From Sedimenticola hydrogenitrophicus (lineage in GTDB: Bacteria; Pseudomonadota; Gammaproteobacteria; Chromatiales; Chromatiaceae): 64,000 nt of DNA. The notes beneath the pieces were generated by a model. That model saw only the letters and a list, made by a program, of their open reading frames with translations. It did not search any database and was not told the DNA's origin. Numbering within the stretch: the first letter of the stretch is position 1; every line of letters begins with the position of its first letter. Location of the stretch: the NCBI RefSeq assembly GCF_029017505.1, contig NZ_JAQGEI010000001.1, positions 241,611-305,610 of the forward strand, in the 5' to 3' direction. This document shows positions 63,608 through 64,000 of this stretch, piece after piece. The position numbers were made by a program, and so were the translations under genes.

Positions 63608-64000
63608 CTAAGCAAGCATCCGAGATTTCTTGTGACACCTGGCGAACGAAATGAGGGTGGCGCCCAGGATAAATAGTGCGATGCTGCCTGGCTCGGGGAC
63701 AGAACCTATGGTAGTGGTACTGATGCTGTAGAACCGTGCGCCTTGTCCGAGAACAACGTCGAACTCGGAAATGGGTGGAAACGTCGGGTCGAATACAGTT
63801 GAGGTCCAGTCATCAAGGTGATGCACCCCAGCCATGGCCGAGACTATCGGGTTATCGCCGCCTTCCCAGATGATTGATAACAGGCCTGTGTTTTCGATCA
63901 CCACGTAGTAAGTATCCGCTACGAGGCTGAGCCCCGAGAACAACTCTCCGCCCAGCGGGACGCCGGTGAAATTTACCGCATCAACAAGATCGGCTACCGA
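63608..64000 (-). CDS. PEP-CTERM sorting-domain protein, N-terminal part outside window
   Basis: 131 residues of the C-terminal end are inside the window. The tail SVPEPGSIALFILGATLISF then ARCHKKSR is the PEP-CTERM pattern: Val-Pro-Glu-Pro, a membrane helix, a basic end. These proteins are exported and processed by exosortase, often where an extracellular polymer is made. The visible part (LSLVADTYYVVIENTGLLSI) looks like a beta-sandwich surface protein. Exosortase is not in the window. Confidence 0.75.
   Translation of the reverse strand, partial: SVADLVDAVNFTGVPLGGELFSGLSLVADTYYVVIENTGLLSIIWEGGDNPIVSAMAGVHHLDDWTSTVFDPTFPPISEFDVVLGQGARFYSISTTTIGSVPEPGSIALFILGATLISFARCHKKSRMLA

Noticed and set aside
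1..64000. CRISPR array, rRNA, riboswitch
   Set aside because: No regularly spaced repeats, rRNA or known riboswitch core was found anywhere in the window.

Overview
The window looks like a GC-rich gammaproteobacterial chromosome. The strongest clue is the order pncC (cinA-like) - recA - recX ... alaS - lysC - csrA - tRNA-Ser(GCT) - tRNA-Arg(ACG), the usual gammaproteobacterial neighbourhood of recA and csrA. A DUF3422 protein and a PEP-CTERM protein fit a free-living environmental lineage. I cannot name a genus from the sequence alone.

Bases 1 to about 27,300 are accessory DNA. An AbiEi/AbiEii type IV toxin-antitoxin pair (toxin cut by the window edge) sits beside a decayed Phd/ParE-type pair. 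Then comes a dense efflux block: uspA, MarR + EmrAB (MFS), AcrR + AcrAB-OprM (RND), an orphan ABC-2 permease, and a divergent TetR + HlyD/RbbA/permease ABC exporter. Gene debris lies in and after this block: an IS3-family orfA fragment apparently inside an ankyrin gene, an LpxR-like stub, two ends of a deleted second ABC exporter, a frameshifted MFS gene, and stubs of an SDR-type NAD(P)-binding protein, a GNAT acetyltransferase, a DMT permease and a second AbiEi. Intact genes among the debris include a crotonase-fold protein, a DUF2934 protein, a metallophosphoesterase, an old yellow enzyme with its HxlR regulator, and a 35-residue membrane peptide. An AT-rich stretch with two ~60-bp direct repeats (27.3-27.55 kb) marks the change to core genes.

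Bases 27.6-31.8 kb carry a cupin gene, pncC, a DUF3422 gene, recA and recX. Between recX and alaS, usually neighbours, lies a ~26-kb insertion: a foldback repeat, a multi-PAS GGDEF-EAL protein, an outer-membrane porin, an aldehyde dehydrogenase, a 2,145-residue hybrid histidine kinase with an OmpR-type response regulator, and a quinohemoprotein amine dehydrogenase (QHNDH) operon.

The QHNDH operon has the order alpha, QhpD (radical SAM), gamma, beta, QhpF (ABC exporter), QhpE (protease), QhpG (flavin monooxygenase). Two further genes, in the same orientation and closely packed, encode peptidase-U32-family proteins. Their cysteines follow the UbiV/UbiU Fe-S pattern. UbiU/UbiV-type proteins hydroxylate without O2, so the pair may provide an oxygen-independent hydroxylation step in tryptophylquinone (CTQ) formation. 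This is the most interesting hypothesis in the window.

Four 10-bp direct repeats lie upstream of both the porin-aldehyde dehydrogenase unit and the QHNDH operon, which points to shared control by the adjacent response regulator. A working model is amine entry through the porin, periplasmic oxidation by QHNDH, aldehyde oxidation by the dehydrogenase, and two-component control of the whole unit.
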